DNA of 64,000 bases from Streptomyces sp. S.PNR 29 (GCF_030386795.1 NZ_JANUQM010000001.1:864363-928362); one strand, 5' to 3'. Positions 32,394 through 42,648 are shown, counted from the first letter of the stretch. Numbers and translations: made by a program. The notes: generated by a model from the sequence alone, not told the origin.

Positions 32394-33257
32394 CTAGCCC
32401 GCCCGGGCAGCGGCCCAGTCCCCGATCCGGGCCAGCAGGTCGTCGCCGGCCGCGTTCTCGGCGTGCCCCATGCCGGGCTCCAGCCAGAGCTCGCAGGTGT
32501 CACCGGCGGCCGCGGCCAGCATGCGGGGGTGGTCGACCGGGAAGTAGCCGTCCCGGTCGCCGTGCACGATCAGCAGGGGCGTCGGGGCGATCCTCGGCAC
32601 CGCTTCCACCGGGGAGAGCGGGACCGGGTCCCACCCGCGGTGGTGGATGCGGGTGCGGAAGCCGTAGCGGCCCACCAGGCGGCCCTCCGGGCGCGTCACC
32701 AGCCAGTGGAGGCGTCGCATGGGGGCCGTGCCCCGGTAGTACCAGCGCGCCGGCGCGCTGACGGACACCACCGCATCCGTGTGCGCGTCCGTGCGCCCCT
32801 CCTGCCCCGGGGCGTACAGCGCCGCGTGCCGCAGGGCCACCGAGCCGCCCATGGAGAAGCCGACGGTGGCCACGCGCGCGTGCCCCTGCTCCCTCGCCCA
32901 GGCGACCGCGGCCGCCAGGTCGAGCACCTCGCGGTCGCCGACCGTCGAGCGGCCCCCGGACGCCCCGTGGCCGCGGAAGGAGAACGTGACCACCGCCCCG
33001 TACCGGGCGAACGCCGCCGCCACCCGGCGTACGTGCGGACGGTCCACATCGCCCGTGAAGCCGTGTGCGATCACGAACGCCAGGTTGCCGGGAGGCGGCC
33101 CGGAGGCGTCGTATACAGCCGCTCCCGGGTCGTATACAAGTTCGATGCTCACCCCGTCGGACGTGCGCAGAAACGTTCGGAACGGTGTGCGCGCGGTCGT
33201 CTCGGATTGCGCAGGAACGGTGGATCGCGCCACATGACCTGCCGAACCGGTGCTCAT
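32394..33257 (-). CDS. Alpha/beta hydrolase
   Basis: 287 residues. An oxyanion-hole region VIAHGFTGD, nucleophile elbow GFSMGGSVAL with the catalytic Ser, an Asp in IVHGDRDGYFP and the His in LEPGMGHAEN make a complete triad. The N-terminal about 20 residues are polar with no signal, so the enzyme is cytoplasmic. The substrate is not predictable, though esterase or acylglycerol-lipase activity is plausible. It is divergent to glnR, with 171 bp between them. Codons 39-45 contain one copy of an inverted repeat whose partner lies in the glnR leader. Confidence 0.88.
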   Translation of the reverse strand: MSTGSAGHVARSTVPAQSETTARTPFRTFLRTSDGVSIELVYDPGAAVYDASGPPPGNLAFVIAHGFTGDVDRPHVRRVAAAFARYGAVVTFSFRGHGASGGRSTVGDREVLDLAAAVAWAREQGHARVATVGFSMGGSVALRHAALYAPGQEGRTDAHTDAVVSVSAPARWYYRGTAPMRRLHWLVTRPEGRLVGRYGFRTRIHHRGWDPVPLSPVEAVPRIAPTPLLIVHGDRDGYFPVDHPRMLAAAAGDTCELWLEPGMGHAENAAGDDLLARIGDWAAARAG

Positions 33258-33428
33258 GTCGGCTATTCTGCTGGGCAGAGGACTCGGGCAGCGTAGCCCC
33301 CGGGTCCTTTTGTGCTTTCGGAAGCGTTGTATACGACGCGGGAAACCGCAGGTGTACGGGGCCTTCGGGATCGCAGAGCAGTTCCGTACCGCACACGTCC
33401 TCGCAGGGACCGAGGAGGAACCAGACGT

Positions 33429-34217
33429 ATGAGTTCTCTGCTGCTCCTGACCAACGCCCTCCAGCCGTCGACGGAGGTGCTCCCCGCCCTCGGCCTGCTG
33501 CTGCACAATGTGCGCGTGGCCCCGGCGGAGGGACCCGCTCTCGTCGACACCCCCGGCGCCGACGTCATTCTCGTCGACGGCCGCCGCGACCTCCCGCAGG
33601 TGCGCAGCCTGTGCCAGCTGCTGCGTTCCACCGGCCCGGGCTGCCCCCTGATCCTGGTCGTGACGGAGGGCGGTCTTGCCGCCGTCACCGCCGACTGGGG
33701 CATCGACGACGTGCTCCTCGACACGGCGGGCCCCGCCGAGGTCGAGGCGCGGCTGCGGCTCGCCATGGGCCGTCAGCAGATCGTCAGCGACGACTCCCCC
33801 ATGGAGATCCGCAACGGCGACCTGTCGGTGGACGAGGCGACCTACAGCGCCAAGCTGAAGGGCAGGGTCCTGGACCTGACCTTCAAGGAGTTCGAGCTGC
33901 TGAAGTACCTCGCCCAGCACCCGGGCCGCGTCTTCACCCGCGCCCAGCTGCTGCAGGAGGTCTGGGGCTACGACTACTTCGGCGGTACCCGGACGGTCGA
34001 CGTCCACGTACGGCGCCTGCGGGCCAAGCTCGGCCCCGAGCACGAGTCACTGATCGGCACCGTCCGGAACGTCGGTTATCGATTCGTCACCCCCGAGAAG
34101 GGCACCGCCGGCGACGAGGCGAAGGCCAAGGCAGGCTCCGGCAAGACCACCGCAGACGCGGACGAATCGGACGAGAAGGCCGCTCTGGACGCCGCCGAGG
34201 TCCGCGCCGAGGCGTGA
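33429..34217 (+). CDS. glnR: Nitrogen regulator GlnR (orphan OmpR-type)
   Basis: 262 residues. The receiver-like domain begins [20 protein letters not shown] and has Asp50 in LVDGRR, but the acidic pocket is incomplete, so it acts without classical phosphorylation. The winged-helix domain has [21 protein letters not shown] and [14 protein letters not shown]. The sequence matches S. coelicolor GlnR almost throughout, with a longer Lys/Asp/Ala-rich tail. GlnR controls glnA, glnII, amtB and other nitrogen genes. The ATG has a GAGGAGGA site. It is divergent to the hydrolase gene. Confidence 0.96.
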   Translation: MSSLLLLTNALQPSTEVLPALGLLLHNVRVAPAEGPALVDTPGADVILVDGRRDLPQVRSLCQLLRSTGPGCPLILVVTEGGLAAVTADWGIDDVLLDTAGPAEVEARLRLAMGRQQIVSDDSPMEIRNGDLSVDEATYSAKLKGRVLDLTFKEFELLKYLAQHPGRVFTRAQLLQEVWGYDYFGGTRTVDVHVRRLRAKLGPEHESLIGTVRNVGYRFVTPEKGTAGDEAKAKAGSGKTTADADESDEKAALDAAEVRAEA

Positions 34218-34247
34218 TCGGCGCTCGGGCAGGCGTTGCTCGCGCAC

Positions 34248-34272
34248 ATCAGAGCCGCATCCAAGCTCTGAT
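34248..34272. promoter_or_regulatory. ATCAGAGC/GCTCTGAT inverted repeat
   Basis: Two perfect 8-bp arms separated by 9 bp lie 30 bp after the glnR stop and 41 bp before the lacI-type GTG. It could be the glnR terminator or an operator for the LacI regulator. No U-tract follows. Confidence 0.5.
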
Positions 34273-34313
34273 ACGCCCTGCCCAGAGCCGGTCCATCCGC
34301 GTAGACTCCGCGC

Positions 34314-35336
34314 GTGGCCAAGGTGACTCGCGATGACGTGGCGCGGCTGGCAGGGACCTCCACTGCCGTCGTCAGCTATGTCATCAACAACGGACCCCGG
34401 CCGGTCGCCCCGGCCACGCGCGAGCGTGTCCTCGCCGCGATCAAGGAGCTGGGCTACCGGCCCGACCGGGTCGCGCAGGCGATGGCCTCGCGGCGCACGG
34501 ACCTCATAGGCCTGATCATCCCGGACGCGCGCCAGCCCTTCTTCGGCGAGATGGCGCACGCGGTCGAACAGGCCGCCTCCGAGCGCGGGAAGATGGTGCT
34601 CGTCGGCAACACGGACTACGTCGCCGAGCGCGAGGTCCACTACCTGCGCGCCTTCCTGGGGATGCGGGTCTCCGGACTGATCCTCGTCAGCCACGCCCTG
34701 AACGACCTCGCCGCGGCCGAGATCGAGGCCTGGGACGCCCGGGTGGTCCTGCTCCACGAGCGGCCCGAGGCCATCGACGACGTCGCCGTCGTCACCGACG
34801 ACCTGGGTGGCGCCCAGCTCGCCGTACGCCACCTGCTGGAGCACGGCTACGAGTACGTCGCCTGTATGGGCGGCACCGCCGAGACGCCCGCCGTCGGCGA
34901 CCCCGTCTCCGACCACGTCGAGGGCTGGCGGCGCGCGATGCAGGAGGCCGGGCTCCCCACCGAGGGCCGGCTCTTCGAGGCCCCGTACAACCGCTACGAC
35001 GCCTACCGGGTGGCGCTGGAGGTCCTCTCCGGGCCCGACCGCCCGCCCGCCGTCTTCTGCTCCACCGACGACCAGGCGATCGGCCTGCTGCGCGCGGCCC
35101 GCGAGCTGCGCATCGACGTGCCCGGGGAGCTGGCGGTCGCCGGGTTCGACGACATCAAGGAGGCGGCGCTGGCCGACCCGCGGCTGACCACGGTCGCCTC
35201 GGACCGGTCGGCGATGGCGCGGGCCGCCGTGGACCTCGTCCTCGACGACGGGCTGCGCGTCGCGGGCTCGCGGCGGGAGCGGCTGAAGGTGTTCCCGTCG
35301 CGGCTGGTGGTCCGCAGGTCCTGCGGCTGTGAGTGA
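34314..35336 (+). CDS. LacI family transcriptional regulator
   Basis: 340 residues. The N-terminal helix-turn-helix reads [36 protein letters not shown] with the hinge [20 protein letters not shown]. The periplasmic-binding-protein-like core has [18 protein letters not shown] and [16 protein letters not shown]. The effector is likely a sugar, but no sugar gene is close. The GTG lies about 6 bp beyond a TAGACT -10-like hexamer, so it is probably leaderless. It is followed by a terminator and the protease gene. Confidence 0.93.
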   Translation: MAKVTRDDVARLAGTSTAVVSYVINNGPRPVAPATRERVLAAIKELGYRPDRVAQAMASRRTDLIGLIIPDARQPFFGEMAHAVEQAASERGKMVLVGNTDYVAEREVHYLRAFLGMRVSGLILVSHALNDLAAAEIEAWDARVVLLHERPEAIDDVAVVTDDLGGAQLAVRHLLEHGYEYVACMGGTAETPAVGDPVSDHVEGWRRAMQEAGLPTEGRLFEAPYNRYDAYRVALEVLSGPDRPPAVFCSTDDQAIGLLRAARELRIDVPGELAVAGFDDIKEAALADPRLTTVASDRSAMARAAVDLVLDDGLRVAGSRRERLKVFPSRLVVRRSCGCE

Positions 35337-35339
35337 GCC

Positions 35340-35357
35340 CTCATCAGGCTTGATGAG
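35340..35357. terminator. Stem-loop after LacI gene
   Basis: CTCATCA and TGATGAG pair across GGCT, starting 4 bp after the stop codon. A TTTATAT stretch at 35396-35402 further down may serve as the -10 region for the protease gene. Confidence 0.55.
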
Positions 35358-35472
35358 AGCTCTCTGAGAGAGGTCGCCGACCTGCGAGAGGCGCCTTTAT
35401 ATCGGGCATACGAGGTTCTGCCGGGCTTCTCAGGGAGGACTCAGGAAGCTCTCATCCTCGGGCGACAAGCTC

Positions 35473-36564
35473 ATGGACATGACCGAGAGCTTCCGCCGCA
35501 GCGGCGAGTACGAGAACCCGTACACGAACCCCGATGAGGGCGCCCAGCAGCACGCTTCCTCGCCCGTGAACCCCGAGTGGCCGCCCCCGCCGGCGCACCC
35601 GCCCGTCCAGCCGGTCACCCCCGAGCCGGGCACCGCCGCCACCACCGTCCTGCCCACGGCCCCCACGGCCCCCGCGGCCCCCGCCGCTCCGGCGCCGAAG
35701 AAGCGGGCCCGCGGACCGGTCGCCCTGCTCGCTGCGGTGGCGATCGTGGCGGCGGCCATCGGCGGCGGAACCGCGTACGGCATCCAGGAGCTGACCGGCC
35801 AGGACACGGTGGCCTCCAGCTCCACCAGCACCAACGTGGTGCCGTCCGCCGACAAGGGCACGGTCGCCGGGGTCGCCAAGGCGGTCAGCCCGAGCATCGT
35901 CGAGATCAGCGCCACCTCGAACGCCGGTTCCTCCACCGGCTCCGGCGTGATCATCACCAGCGACGGCGAGATCATCACCAACAACCACGTCATCTCCGGC
36001 GCCTCGCAGATCAAGGTGTCGACCAGCGACGGCAAGACGTACACCGCGAAGGTCGTCGGCACCGACAGCAAGAAGGACCTGGCCCTGATCAAGCTGGAGG
36101 GCGCCTCCGGCCTGAAGGCGGCGACCCTCGGCGACTCCAGCGGAGTGCAGGTCGGCGACGAGGTCGTGGCGATCGGCTCCCCCGAGGGCCTGACCGGCAC
36201 CGTCACCAGCGGCATCGTCTCGGCGCTGAACCGTGACGTCACCGTCTCCACGGACGAGGGCCGGCAGCAACAGCAGCAGGGCGGCGGATGGCCGTTCGAG
36301 TTCGGCGGCCAGCAGTTCAACGGCGACACCGGCTCGTCCACGACGACGTACAAGGCGATCCAGACGGACGCCTCCCTGAACCCCGGCAACTCCGGCGGCG
36401 CGCTGATCGACATGAACGGCAACATCATCGGCATCAACTCCGCGATGTACTCCGCCGCGGGCTCCGGCTCCTCCGACGCGGGCAGCGTCGGCCTCGGCTT
36501 CGCCATCCCCATCAACACCGTCAAGGCCGACCTGGCCACGCTGCGGTCCGGCTCCACCACCTGA
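35473..36564 (+). CDS. HtrA-type trypsin-like serine protease without PDZ domain
   Basis: 363 residues. A Pro/Thr-rich cytoplasmic N-terminus (1-75), one transmembrane helix (about 80-100) and a Ser/Thr linker precede a trypsin-like protease. The triad is visible: His in ITNNHVIS, Asp in SKKDLALIKL and Ser in NPGNSGGALID. An unusual insert with GRQQQQQGGGW lies before the serine. HtrA/DegP proteins normally continue into a PDZ domain; this one stops directly after FAIPINTVKADL. It probably clears misfolded envelope proteins. Downstream is an MprAB-like two-component system, as with mycobacterial pepD. Confidence 0.92.
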   Translation: MDMTESFRRSGEYENPYTNPDEGAQQHASSPVNPEWPPPPAHPPVQPVTPEPGTAATTVLPTAPTAPAAPAAPAPKKRARGPVALLAAVAIVAAAIGGGTAYGIQELTGQDTVASSSTSTNVVPSADKGTVAGVAKAVSPSIVEISATSNAGSSTGSGVIITSDGEIITNNHVISGASQIKVSTSDGKTYTAKVVGTDSKKDLALIKLEGASGLKAATLGDSSGVQVGDEVVAIGSPEGLTGTVTSGIVSALNRDVTVSTDEGRQQQQQGGGWPFEFGGQQFNGDTGSSTTTYKAIQTDASLNPGNSGGALIDMNGNIIGINSAMYSAAGSGSSDAGSVGLGFAIPINTVKADLATLRSGSTT

Positions 36565-36575
36565 AGGAACCCGTC

Positions 36576-36752
36576 ATGATCAAGCAGGTCCCGCACACGG
36601 CGCCCGGCACCGACCCGGCCGGCGTCGCCCTGGCCCTTCAGGTGGCGTACGAGCTGCACGCCCCGGTGACCCGGGCACCGGAGGTGGCGGTCACCGCCGC
36701 CGCCCCCGCGCGCCGGGCCGCCGCGCACCGCCGCCGTACCGTACGGGGCTGA
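36576..36752 (+). CDS. Small hypothetical protein between protease and response regulator
   Basis: 58 residues, with GAAGGA 9 bp before the ATG and only 11 bp after the protease stop. The composition is Ala/Arg-rich with a hydrophobic middle (GVALALQVAYELH) and a basic C-terminus. It has no recognised domain. The tight spacing and ribosome site support a real gene, though a short reading frame in GC-rich DNA can arise by chance. Confidence 0.5.
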   Translation: MIKQVPHTAPGTDPAGVALALQVAYELHAPVTRAPEVAVTAAAPARRAAAHRRRTVRG

Positions 36753-36835
36753 ACTCCTGACGCCCCCGCCCGCGACCGTGCGAGGCTGAGAGCGTCCACC
36801 AGCCCCGTCCCACCGCACCCGAGGAACCCCGAGCC

Positions 36836-37570
36836 ATGAGCCCCGCAGACGGCGACCGTGACCCCCAGCGCATCCTGATCGTCGACGACGAACCGGCCGT
36901 GCGCGAAGCCCTCCAGCGCAGCCTCGCCTTCGAGGGATACGCCACGGAGGTCGCCGTGGACGGCGCCGACGCCCTGGAGAAGGCGACCGCGTACCGGCCC
37001 GACCTGGTCGTGCTCGACATCCAGATGCCCCGTATGGACGGCCTGACCGCCGCCCGCCGTATCCGCGGCGCGGGCGACACGACCCCCATCCTGATGCTGA
37101 CGGCACGCGACACGGTCGGCGACCGCGTGACGGGCCTGGACGCCGGCGCGGACGACTACCTCGTCAAGCCCTTCGAACTCGACGAGCTGTTCGCCCGCAT
37201 CCGGGCCCTGCTGCGCCGCAGCACCTACGCGGCGGCCGTGGCGGGCGCGGCCGAGGAGAACGACGTCCTCGCCTTCGCCGACCTGCGCATGGACCTCGCG
37301 ACGCGTGAGGTCACCCGTGGGGGGCGGCCGGTGGAGCTGACCCGCACCGAGTTCACGCTGCTGGAGATGTTCATGGCGCATCCGCGCCAGGTCCTCACGC
37401 GTGAGCAGATCCTGAAGGCGGTCTGGGGCTTCGACTTCGAGCCGTCCTCCAACTCCCTGGACGTGTATGTGATGTACCTCCGCCGCAAGACCGAGGCGGG
37501 CGGCGAACCGCGGCTCGTGCACACGGTCCGGGGCGTGGGGTACGTGTTGCGGCAGGGCGGCGCGGAGTGA
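36836..37570 (+). CDS. OmpR-family response regulator (MprA-like)
   Basis: 244 residues. The receiver has the acidic pair Asp17/Asp18, the phospho-acceptor Asp61 (VVLDIQMP), Thr in MLTARD and Lys in YLVKPF. The winged-helix output domain contains [21 protein letters not shown] and [14 protein letters not shown]. The closest known type is mycobacterial MprA, the envelope-stress regulator that controls the pepD protease. Its stop overlaps the kinase start by 4 bp. Placement just after the protease gene suggests it regulates it. Confidence 0.93.
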   Translation: MSPADGDRDPQRILIVDDEPAVREALQRSLAFEGYATEVAVDGADALEKATAYRPDLVVLDIQMPRMDGLTAARRIRGAGDTTPILMLTARDTVGDRVTGLDAGADDYLVKPFELDELFARIRALLRRSTYAAAVAGAAEENDVLAFADLRMDLATREVTRGGRPVELTRTEFTLLEMFMAHPRQVLTREQILKAVWGFDFEPSSNSLDVYVMYLRRKTEAGGEPRLVHTVRGVGYVLRQGGAE

Positions 37571-39027
37571 GGAAGCTCGTACGCCGGCTGCGGTCCCTGC
37601 CGATCCGGGCACGGCTGTCGCTGCTGGTGGCGGCGGCGGTGGCGTTCGCGGTGGCGGCGGTTTCGGTGACGTGTTGGTTCATCGTGCAGGGGAAGTTGCT
37701 CGGCGAGATCGACGACGACCTGCAGTCGGGCGTACCGCCCTCGCTGCCGGCGGCCCAGGTGGCGGCCACGCTGAACAGCTGCCCCCAGTCGTCGTCGGAG
37801 TCGTTCCCGTTCGGCGTGCGGTTCAAGGGGTACGTGCAGGTGGTCCGGGCAGACGGCGAGGCCTGCCTCTACGGCGTCTCCACGGGTGTGGTGAAGGTCG
37901 CCGACAGCGACAAGGCCGTGGCCAGGAACCCGAACCCCCGTGTCGTCACGCTCCGCAACGGAACCGACGGCCAGGGCGACCCGGTGCGTGTCCTGACCAC
38001 GGCACTCGTCGTCGACAGCCCCGACGGCCGGTACGTGGCCAAGGACGCCGCCCTGGTCATGGCGATTCCCCTCAAGGCCACCCAGTCCACCCTCAACGAA
38101 CTCGCCCTGATCCTCCTCCTCGTCTCCGGCATCGGAGTGCTCGGCGCCGGCGCCGCGGGGCTCGCCGTCGCCCGCGCCGGTCTGCGCCCCGTCGACAAGC
38201 TCACCGAGGCCGTGGAGCACGTCGCCCGTACCGAGGATCTGAACGTCCGTATCCCGGTGGAGAACGACAGCGACGACGAGGTCGCCCGGCTCTCCCGCTC
38301 CTTCAACTCCATGACGTCGGCGCTGGCCAGCTCCCGTGAGCTGCAGCAGCAGCTGATCGCGGACGCGGGGCACGAGCTGCGCACTCCCCTGACCTCGCTG
38401 CGTACCAACATCGAACTCCTCACCCGCAGCGAGGAGACCGGCCGCCCCCTCCCGGAGGCGGACCGCAAGGCGCTGCTCGCCTCGGTGAAGGCGCAGATGA
38501 CCGAACTGGCCTCGCTGATCGGCGACCTGCAGGAGCTGTCCCGTCCGGAGAAGGGCCAGCACGCCGGCAAGGCGCAGATCGTGGCCTGGCAGGACATAGT
38601 GGACTCGGCCCTGCGCCGCGCCCGTCTGCGCGGCCCGGAACTGACGATCACGGCCGACGTGCAGCCGTGGTACGTCCGGGCGGAGCCGTCGGCGCTGGAA
38701 CGGGCGATCGTCAACGTCCTGGACAACGCCGTGAAGTTCAGCCCCGAGGCGGGCACGATCGAGGTACGGCTCGCCGACGGCGTCCTGACGGTCCGCGACC
38801 ACGGCCCCGGCATCCCCGCCGACGAACTCCCCCACGTCTTCGACCGCTTCTGGCGCTCGCCGAGCGCGCGGGCACTTCCCGGCTCGGGCCTGGGCCTGTC
38901 GATCGTGGCACGGACGGTGCAGCAGGCGGGCGGCGAGGTGACCCTCGCCCCGGCGGAGGGCGGCGGCACGGTGGTGACGGTACGACTGCCGGGGGCGCCT
39001 GTGGCTCCGCCGGAGTTGCCGGCGTGA
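37567..39027 (+). CDS. Sensor histidine kinase (MprB-like)
   Basis: 486 residues. TM1 (about 18-42), an extracytoplasmic sensor of about 130 residues, and TM2 (about 178-205) are followed by HAMP, HisKA with the phospho-acceptor His269 in [15 protein letters not shown], and HATPase with [14 protein letters not shown] and [13 protein letters not shown]. The GTG start overlaps the response regulator stop (GTGA), showing coupled translation. Together with the regulator and protease gene it forms an envelope-stress unit. Two cysteines in the sensor (SCPQ and ACLYG) could form a disulfide. Confidence 0.93.
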   Translation: MRKLVRRLRSLPIRARLSLLVAAAVAFAVAAVSVTCWFIVQGKLLGEIDDDLQSGVPPSLPAAQVAATLNSCPQSSSESFPFGVRFKGYVQVVRADGEACLYGVSTGVVKVADSDKAVARNPNPRVVTLRNGTDGQGDPVRVLTTALVVDSPDGRYVAKDAALVMAIPLKATQSTLNELALILLLVSGIGVLGAGAAGLAVARAGLRPVDKLTEAVEHVARTEDLNVRIPVENDSDDEVARLSRSFNSMTSALASSRELQQQLIADAGHELRTPLTSLRTNIELLTRSEETGRPLPEADRKALLASVKAQMTELASLIGDLQELSRPEKGQHAGKAQIVAWQDIVDSALRRARLRGPELTITADVQPWYVRAEPSALERAIVNVLDNAVKFSPEAGTIEVRLADGVLTVRDHGPGIPADELPHVFDRFWRSPSARALPGSGLGLSIVARTVQQAGGEVTLAPAEGGGTVVTVRLPGAPVAPPELPA

Positions 39028-39036
39028 CATCGGGTG

Positions 39037-39087
39037 TGGCGCCGAGTGGCGCCCACCTGGTGCCACATGGTGCCACATGACGCCACT
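39037..39087. repeat. Five TGGYGCC(A) repeats at helical spacing
   Basis: Copies begin at 39037 (TGGCGCCGAG), 39047 (TGGCGCCCAC), 39058 (TGGTGCCACA), 39068 (TGGTGCCACA) and 39078 (TGACGCCACT), that is, every 10-11 bp, one turn of DNA. All are in one orientation. The array lies 9 bp after the kinase stop codon. The same core forms palindromes further downstream before the ribbon-helix-helix gene, so cooperative binding by that protein is likely. Confidence 0.75.
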
Positions 39088-39117
39088 CCCTACTCTCAAG
39101 AGCGGATGAACGCGCGC

Positions 39118-39141
39118 GGCGCCACGATGACTCGTGGCGCC
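39118..39141 (+). terminator. Stem-loop with short U-tract
   Basis: GGCGCCACG and CGTGGCGCC pair across ATGACT and are followed by CTTTT. It has the shape of an intrinsic terminator for the protease-kinase unit, and its arms also match the TGGYGCCA repeat core, so it may double as a binding site. Confidence 0.6.
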
Positions 39142-39213
39142 CTTTTCACATTTCTGCAGGTAGAGCGACTGACGGCGGGTCCGCAGTATCCGAGGTGCCA
39201 TGCAGGCTTGCGG

Positions 39214-39234
39214 ATGGCACCACTGTGGTGCCAT
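39214..39234. promoter_or_regulatory. 21-bp operator palindrome inside a promoter spacer
   Basis: ATGGCACCAC and GTGGTGCCAT flank a central T. The palindrome fills the 18-bp gap between a TTGCGG (-35, 39208-39213) and a CATGAT (-10, 39232-39237), which predicts transcription starting at the ATG at 39244. Binding would block the polymerase. A further GGTGCCAT half-site lies at 39194. Confidence 0.7.
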
Positions 39235-39243
39235 GATGACGCC

Positions 39244-39762
39244 ATGGATCTCACCCCGTATGTCGACGCCCTCCGCCGCGAACTCGCGGTGGCCGCCGAA
39301 GCCGGCGGCGACGAAGCCCGCGAGCTGGCCGAGAGGCTCACCGCTCCCCTGGAGTCGGCGACCCGGCTGACCATGCTCAACGTGCTCTCCGCCGCGATGG
39401 ACGAGATCACCCGCGAACTCGCCCCCGGCTCGGTCGACGTACGGCTGCGCGGGCTCGACCCCGACTTCGTGGTGACGCTGCCGCCCGCCGACGGCGGCCC
39501 CGTGGCAGCGGCCGCCGCGCCCGCCGAACCGGTCATGGCGCAGGCTCCCGCCGACGGTGACGAGGGCGGCACCGCCCGCGTCAACCTGCGTCTGCCCGCC
39601 CACCTCAAGGCCCGCGCCGAGGAGGCCGCGAACCGCGAGGGCCTGTCGGTCAACGCGTGGCTGGTGCGTGCCGTGTCGGCCGCGGTCGACGGCGGCGCCG
39701 CGCCGCGTACGACGCAGAAGACCCAGACCGTCGGACAGAGCTTCACGGGCTGGGTGCGCTAG
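39244..39762 (+). CDS. Ribbon-helix-helix DNA-binding protein
   Basis: 172 residues. An N-terminal helical domain (MDLTPYVDALRRELAVAAEAG, about 1-95) with a short beta segment (DVRLRGLDPDFVVTLP) is followed by a linker and a C-terminal ribbon-helix-helix motif (ARVNLRLPAHLKARAEEAANREGLSVNAWLVRAV), the dimeric Arc/CopG-type DNA-binding unit. It is probably leaderless, starting at the predicted transcription start, with the 21-bp palindrome in its promoter. No toxin partner is visible. The next gene, DUF4097, is 82 bp downstream and may be in the same unit. Confidence 0.82.
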   Translation: MDLTPYVDALRRELAVAAEAGGDEARELAERLTAPLESATRLTMLNVLSAAMDEITRELAPGSVDVRLRGLDPDFVVTLPPADGGPVAAAAAPAEPVMAQAPADGDEGGTARVNLRLPAHLKARAEEAANREGLSVNAWLVRAVSAAVDGGAAPRTTQKTQTVGQSFTGWVR

Positions 39763-39844
39763 CAGCGTCCACGCCCGCACCACTTCACCCACAGCACGTC
39801 CCACCAGCGGGGACGCCCCAACGAGTCAAGAGGACGGGACAGCC

Positions 39845-40687
39845 ATGCCTTCTTTCGACACTCCTGAAGCGATCTCGGCCACCGCGTACGTGGCGGCCGG
39901 TTCCATCCAGTTCACCGCCACCGACCGCCTCGACACGGTCGTCGAGGTGCGGCCCCGCGATCCGAAGAAGGACCTGGACGTGCGGGCGGCCGAGCAGACC
40001 GAGGTCACGTACGCGAGCGGCGTACTGACCGTCCGGACGCCCAAGTCCAATCTGTTCGGCCGCACCGGCACCGTCGACGTGGCGGTCGAACTGCCCACGG
40101 GCTCGCGCGTCGACATGACCGGCGCCTGGGCCCAGGTGCTCGGCGAGGGCCGGCTCGGCGAGGTCCGTGTGAAGGTGTCCTCCGGCGACGTCCGCCTCGA
40201 CACCACCGGCCCGCTGAAGCTGACCGCGTCCCACGGCTCGATCACCGTGGACCGCGTCGAGGGCATGGCCGAGATCACCACCAGCTCCGGCAGCCTGCGC
40301 GTCGGCTTCGTCGACGGCCCCGCCGTCCTGAAGAACTCGCACGGCACCACGACCGTCGACGCCGCGACCGGCGAACTGCGGGTGAGGGGCGCCAACGGCG
40401 ACATCGAGATCCGGCGCGCCGAGGACTCGGTCACCGCCACCACCGCCCACGGCACCCTGCGCGTCGCCGACGTCGCCTCCGGCACCGTCCAGTTGGAGAC
40501 CAATTACGGCGCCATCGAGGTCGGCGTCCGCGAGGGCACGGCGGCCTGGCTCGACGTCCAGTCGGTTTCCGGCCAGGTGCGCAACGCGCTCACCGCGTCC
40601 GAGGCCCCCGAGAAGACCGAGGACACCGTGACGGTCCGCGCCCGTACCCGGTACGGCAACATCGACATCCGCCGCGCCAAGGCCTGA
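39845..40687 (+). CDS. DUF4097 beta-strand-repeat protein, copy 1
   Basis: 280 residues without signal peptide. It is a beta-helix made of short repeats such as VKVSSGDVRLDTTGPLKLTAS, SHGSITVDRVEG, ANGDIEIRRAED and TRYGNIDIRRAKA. Proteins of this DUF4097 type are found with membrane or ABC genes and may act as scaffolds; the function is unproven. It has a paralogue at 45338. It lies between the ribbon-helix-helix gene and the ABC exporter genes (65 bp gap), probably one transcript. Confidence 0.85.
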   Translation: MPSFDTPEAISATAYVAAGSIQFTATDRLDTVVEVRPRDPKKDLDVRAAEQTEVTYASGVLTVRTPKSNLFGRTGTVDVAVELPTGSRVDMTGAWAQVLGEGRLGEVRVKVSSGDVRLDTTGPLKLTASHGSITVDRVEGMAEITTSSGSLRVGFVDGPAVLKNSHGTTTVDAATGELRVRGANGDIEIRRAEDSVTATTAHGTLRVADVASGTVQLETNYGAIEVGVREGTAAWLDVQSVSGQVRNALTASEAPEKTEDTVTVRARTRYGNIDIRRAKA

Positions 40688-40752
40688 GCGCCCCGCCCCC
40701 TTCTGGCCCGGCCCCATCCCCCACCCACCTCAGCCTCCGAACGGAGAGCTTC

Positions 40753-41750
<998 letters not shown>

Positions 41751-41754
<4 letters not shown>

Positions 41755-42569
41755 GCTCCCCCCTGGCTCCCACCCGCCCGACCCGGCTCTCCCTCGCCGT
41801 GCGCGACTCGGCCACGATGCTGCGCCGCAATCTGCTGCACGTGCGGCGCTACCCGTCCCTGACGCTGAATCTGCTGCTCACGCCGGTCATGCTGTTACTG
41901 CTCTTCGTCTACATCTTCGGGGACGTGATGAGCGCCGGGATCGGGGGCGGCGGGGGCGGACGGTCCGAGTACCTCGCGTATCTCGTCCCGGGCATCCTGA
42001 TGCTGACCATCGGCGGCACCACGATCGGCAGCGCGGTGTCCGTCGCCATGGATATGAACGAGGGCATCATCGCCCGCTTCCGTACGATGGCGATCCACCG
42101 AGGGTCGGTGCTCATCGGGCACGTCGTCGGCAGCGTGCTGCAGTGCGTGATGAGCGTGCTGCTCGTCGGGGCCGTCGCCGTGGCCATCGGCTTCCGGTCC
42201 ACCGACGCCACCGCCCTGGAGTGGCTGGCGGCGGTCGGGCTGCTGGCCCTCGTCTCCCTGGCCCTCACCTGGATCGCCGTCGGCATGGGCCTGTCCAGCC
42301 CCAACGCCGAGGCGGCCAGCAACAACGCCCTGCCGCTGATGGTCCTGCCCCTGCTGTCCAGCGCCTTCGTGCCGGTCGACGCGATGCCGGGCTGGTTCCG
42401 GCCCATCGCCGAGTACCAGCCCTTCACCCCGGCCATCGAGACCCTGCGCGGACTGCTCCTCGGCACGGAGATCGGCCACAACGGGTGGCTGGCCGTGGCC
42501 TGGTGCGTGGGCCTGGCCGCCCTCGGCTACGCCTGGTCCACGTCCCTGTTCAACCGCGACCCGAAGTAG
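41751..42569 (+). CDS. ABC-2 type permease (DrrB-type), contains TTA codon
   Basis: 272 residues with six transmembrane helices in ABC2 layout, including NLLLTPVMLLLLFVYIFG, ILMLTIGGTTIGSAV and NALPLMVLPLLSSAFVPVDAMPGWF. ATGA overlap with the ATPase gene shows coupling. Codon 49 (41895-41897) is TTA, the rare Leu codon read only by the bldA tRNA in Streptomyces, so full translation should be delayed to late growth. It ends before a stem-loop repeat at 42592. Confidence 0.92.
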
Positions 42570-42591
42570 GGTCCGGCAACTCGCCCCACCC

Positions 42592-42634
42592 CAGGGCGGC
42601 GTACCCCGACGCGGTGTCGGCGTGCGCCGCCCTG
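42592..42634. repeat. Stem-loop repeat, left flank of XRE/DUF397 island
   Basis: A 19-bp stem (42592-42610 with 42616-42634, two mismatched pairs) closes the loop GCGGT. Its 37-bp core differs from the hairpin at 44144-44184 at only four bases. It lies between the convergent permease and DUF397 genes and probably serves both as terminator. Confidence 0.8.
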
Positions 42635-42648
42635 TCGGCGTTCACGGT

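Noticed and set aside
39034..39243. Upstream extension of the ribbon-helix-helix reading frame
   Set aside because: It would run through the repeat array, a terminator and the promoter palindrome, with Cys/His/Trp-rich noise; the ATG at 39244 matches the conserved start and predicted transcription start.
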